32,131 bases of DNA from assembly GCA_017474925.1 (NCBI GenBank), contig JAFVGN010000025.1:1-32131 (forward strand), in the 5' to 3' direction. The translations under genes were made by a program, and so were the position numbers. Source of the DNA: Prevotella sp. Lineage in GTDB: Bacteria; Bacteroidota; Bacteroidia; Bacteroidales; Bacteroidaceae. The notes below the pieces were generated by a model, which worked only from the letters and a program-made list of their open reading frames with translations, made no database searches and was not told where the DNA came from. This document shows, piece by piece, positions 30,965 through 32,131 of the stretch; position 1 is the stretch's first letter, and every line of letters begins with the position of its first letter.

Positions 30965-31027
30965 CGTTGATGGGCTTGTACTGATATTGGCGAAAGTGTT
31001 TAGCACCACTTTCACACCTAAAACACA

Positions 31028-31219
31028 AATGTCCGTACCTCTACGGCAGAGGTACGGACATGATGCTTTATACTGGTTTTCAATCGGTGTTACGGGCTTA
31101 TAGAATGTTTTTCTACTTGATAACAATCATTTTTGCCTAGCATTTGACATTTTTCACCTATGAACAACCATTATTCTAATAAAATTTTGTACCTTTGCAC
31201 CCGCAATGTCCGTACCTCT
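31028..31219. repeat. 15-bp direct repeat, first copy part of a 14-bp-stem hairpin
   Basis: AATGTCCGTACCTCT occurs at 31028-31042 and 31205-31219, 177 bases apart. The first copy pairs with AGAGGTACGGACAT (31048-31061), giving a perfect 14-base stem with loop ACGGC. The second copy has only a short CTCT/AGAG partner (31216-31229). The two copies bracket a -7 promoter box at 31190-31197. This could be a site for a DNA-binding protein or recombinase, or remains of a mobile element. Confidence 0.65.
31190..31197 (+). promoter_or_regulatory. -7 promoter box upstream of the methylase remnant
   Basis: TACCTTTG is a perfect -7 element pointing toward the methylase fragment. No -33 TTTG at the right distance. 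The second copy of the 15-bp repeat starts 8 bases after it, in the predicted 5' leader. Confidence 0.45.
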
Positions 31220-31229
31220 TCCGTAGAGT

Positions 31230-31430
31230 TACTTTGCATGCGGGACAAAAAAAGGGTGGAAAAAATACGGTCACAGCAATTACAGGTTGACAGTAGACCG
31301 AAAAGAGAGTCTATACGGACTTTTCGGAATTTCGGGAGTATAAATTTACTCGTATTTACGTGTTAACCATCTGATTATAAGGTGTTTTAGTTCGGGCTTG
31401 GTGTCTTTGTCCGGACAAGGGTTAATAGTA
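31230..31430. other. non-coding stretch with small inverted repeats
   Basis: No convincing gene is seen. CCGAAAAG (31298-31305) and CTTTTCGG (31320-31327) form an inverted repeat with a 14-base loop; GAGTA (31336-31340) and TACTC (31347-31351) form another. These may be operators or leader structure for what lies downstream. Confidence 0.4.
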
Positions 31431-32007
31431 ATGGTCTCTAAATGCCGCAGGCAATGCTCTTAAGGCCTTCCTTTACATGCTGACCCAGTTAGATGAGGAG
31501 GGTAATAATCAGTGGAACCTACCCGAAGGGACGGATGCTGTGGTTAATGATATCGGATTGCCCGTTTTTGAACAGGTAAAAAGTGGATTCCGTGAAGGGC
31601 TAAAAAGGCTTCAGGTAATCCCTGACGTCAAGTTGCTTTTGCGCCATAGTGCCGGTATGCTGTTCCAGGAAGCAAATTATTTGGCGAGATTCAGTAATCA
31701 GTTAGAATTATTTCCGACAGAAACTATCAGGTATGAGATGAACCCTAAAATGATGGGGTCATACTACACACCTAGCTATATTGCCAGAACAATAGTGGAA
31801 GAGACTTTGCGGCATGCCAATATACAAGAAAGACAAAATCTGACTATCTTCGACCCAGCATGTGGATCAGGCGTGTTCTTGATAGAAGTATTGCATCAGT
31901 TAAAAACTCAGGGTTATCAAGGTCATGTGGATGTAATCGGATGGGACATTGATCCTATAGCTATTGATATGGCGAACTTCATACTTCAGTTCACTAGTGT
32001 CTCTTAA
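31431..32007 (+). pseudogene. truncated N-6 adenine DNA methylase fragment
   Basis: An open frame of about 190 codons resembles part of a type I/IIG-like N-6 DNA methylase. The segment GSYYTPSYIARTIVEETL precedes a classical SAM-binding motif I, FDPACGSGVFLIE, and then VIGWDIDPIAIDMANFIL. The frame stops with QFTSVS before the catalytic NPPY motif expected farther on, so the product could not methylate DNA. At the 5' end the first ATG is 31477, yet the same frame already reads AAGNALKAFLY before it, suggesting that the true N-terminus is missing. It may be a remnant of a restriction-modification or phage-defence gene left by a recombination event. The 3' end faces another gene. Confidence 0.7.
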
Positions 32008-32013
32008 TATATG

Positions 32014-32131
32014 TTAATCAAATTTGAAGTCAAAATAGAGTTGTCCGTCATTAGGATTCTCAGCGTCCTGCTTGAGAGGTCGGAGCAGGTCTTGGATGCT
32101 GTCCGTGGTGAGTGCCGACTTGCCAAGGATA
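32014..32131 (-). CDS. C-terminal end of an unrecognised gene (cut by window edge)
   Basis: A minus-strand frame is open from the right edge to TAA at 32014-32016, giving 39 codons including the stop. The visible end has ILGKSALTTDSIQDLLRPLK and finishes DGQLYFDFKFD. The codons look like real protein (polar helix, then an aromatic strand), but I do not recognise the family. It is convergent with the methylase fragment, 6 bases apart. The call rests on frame openness and composition only. Confidence 0.45.
   Translation of the reverse strand, partial: ILGKSALTTDSIQDLLRPLKQDAENPNDGQLYFDFKFD

Noticed and set aside
30719-31126. 135-codon minus-strand ORF near the right end
   Set aside because: It runs through two perfect hairpins and two promoters; its composition is not protein-like.
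31160-31366. 68-codon plus-strand ORF
   Set aside because: It begins upstream of the -7 box at 31190-31197 and crosses the repeat; no family resemblance. I considered an integrase N-terminus but saw no supporting motif.
31431-32007. An intact phage-defence methylase
   Set aside because: The frame stops before the catalytic NPPY motif and lacks a credible N-terminus.
1-32131. CRISPR arrays, tRNA or rRNA genes, and complete insertion sequences
   Set aside because: No regularly spaced repeats, cloverleaf sequences or transposase motifs were found on reading both strands.

Overview
The window looks like a chromosomal segment of a gut or rumen Bacteroidales bacterium, most likely a Prevotella-type member of the Prevotellaceae. 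The evidence is the promoter form seen before many genes (TTTG, 19-21 bases, TAnnTTTG), the near absence of Shine-Dalgarno sequences, and the gene content: DUF349 repeat protein, two DUF4230 proteins, Reg_prop/Y_Y_Y sensor, TPR histidine kinase, secreted GH2/GH31/GH36 enzymes. GC is visibly higher in the first 5 kb than in the right half. I saw no tRNA, rRNA, CRISPR array, intact transposase or SusC/SusD pair.

Layout. 1-5.7 kb is a minus-strand housekeeping block: DUF349 protein (runs off the left edge), CorA-type transporter, PepD dipeptidase and a UPF0104-type membrane protein whose last codons lie in a small inverted-repeat element. A compact divergent promoter then serves rsmA on the plus strand. 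Behind rsmA is a gene-free stretch with a promoter and a very strong terminator, a good small-RNA candidate. 7.0-10.6 kb holds a GH36 alpha-galactosidase and a MATE exporter (minus). 10.8-14.7 kb is a three-gene operon: an orphan GatC-like PTS permease, a KduI uronate isomerase that carries a signal peptide, and an MFS hexuronate-type transporter. 14.8-25.3 kb holds a large sensor with a degenerate kinase domain, a GH31 with PA14 insert, an intact TPR histidine kinase and a GH2. Then come metY, an AI-2E family exporter, trmO, a minimal histidine kinase and two DUF4230 genes. The last 1.4 kb is low in genes, rich in hairpins and repeats, and carries a truncated N-6 DNA methylase fragment facing the end of an unknown gene.

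How the genes work together (inference). The 7-25 kb part is a carbohydrate region in which GH36, GH31, GH2 and KduI all have signal peptides. Sugars and unsaturated uronates would be processed in the periplasm and imported by the MFS carrier and perhaps by the PTS-type permease working without phosphotransfer. Three kinase-like genes lie in the window but no response regulator does, so their partners must be elsewhere. The most unusual points are the exported KduI next to an orphan EIIC, the sensor that lost its phosphoacceptor domain, several genes whose promoters imply leaderless mRNAs, the two candidate small transcripts, and the repeat-rich right end with the broken methylase.
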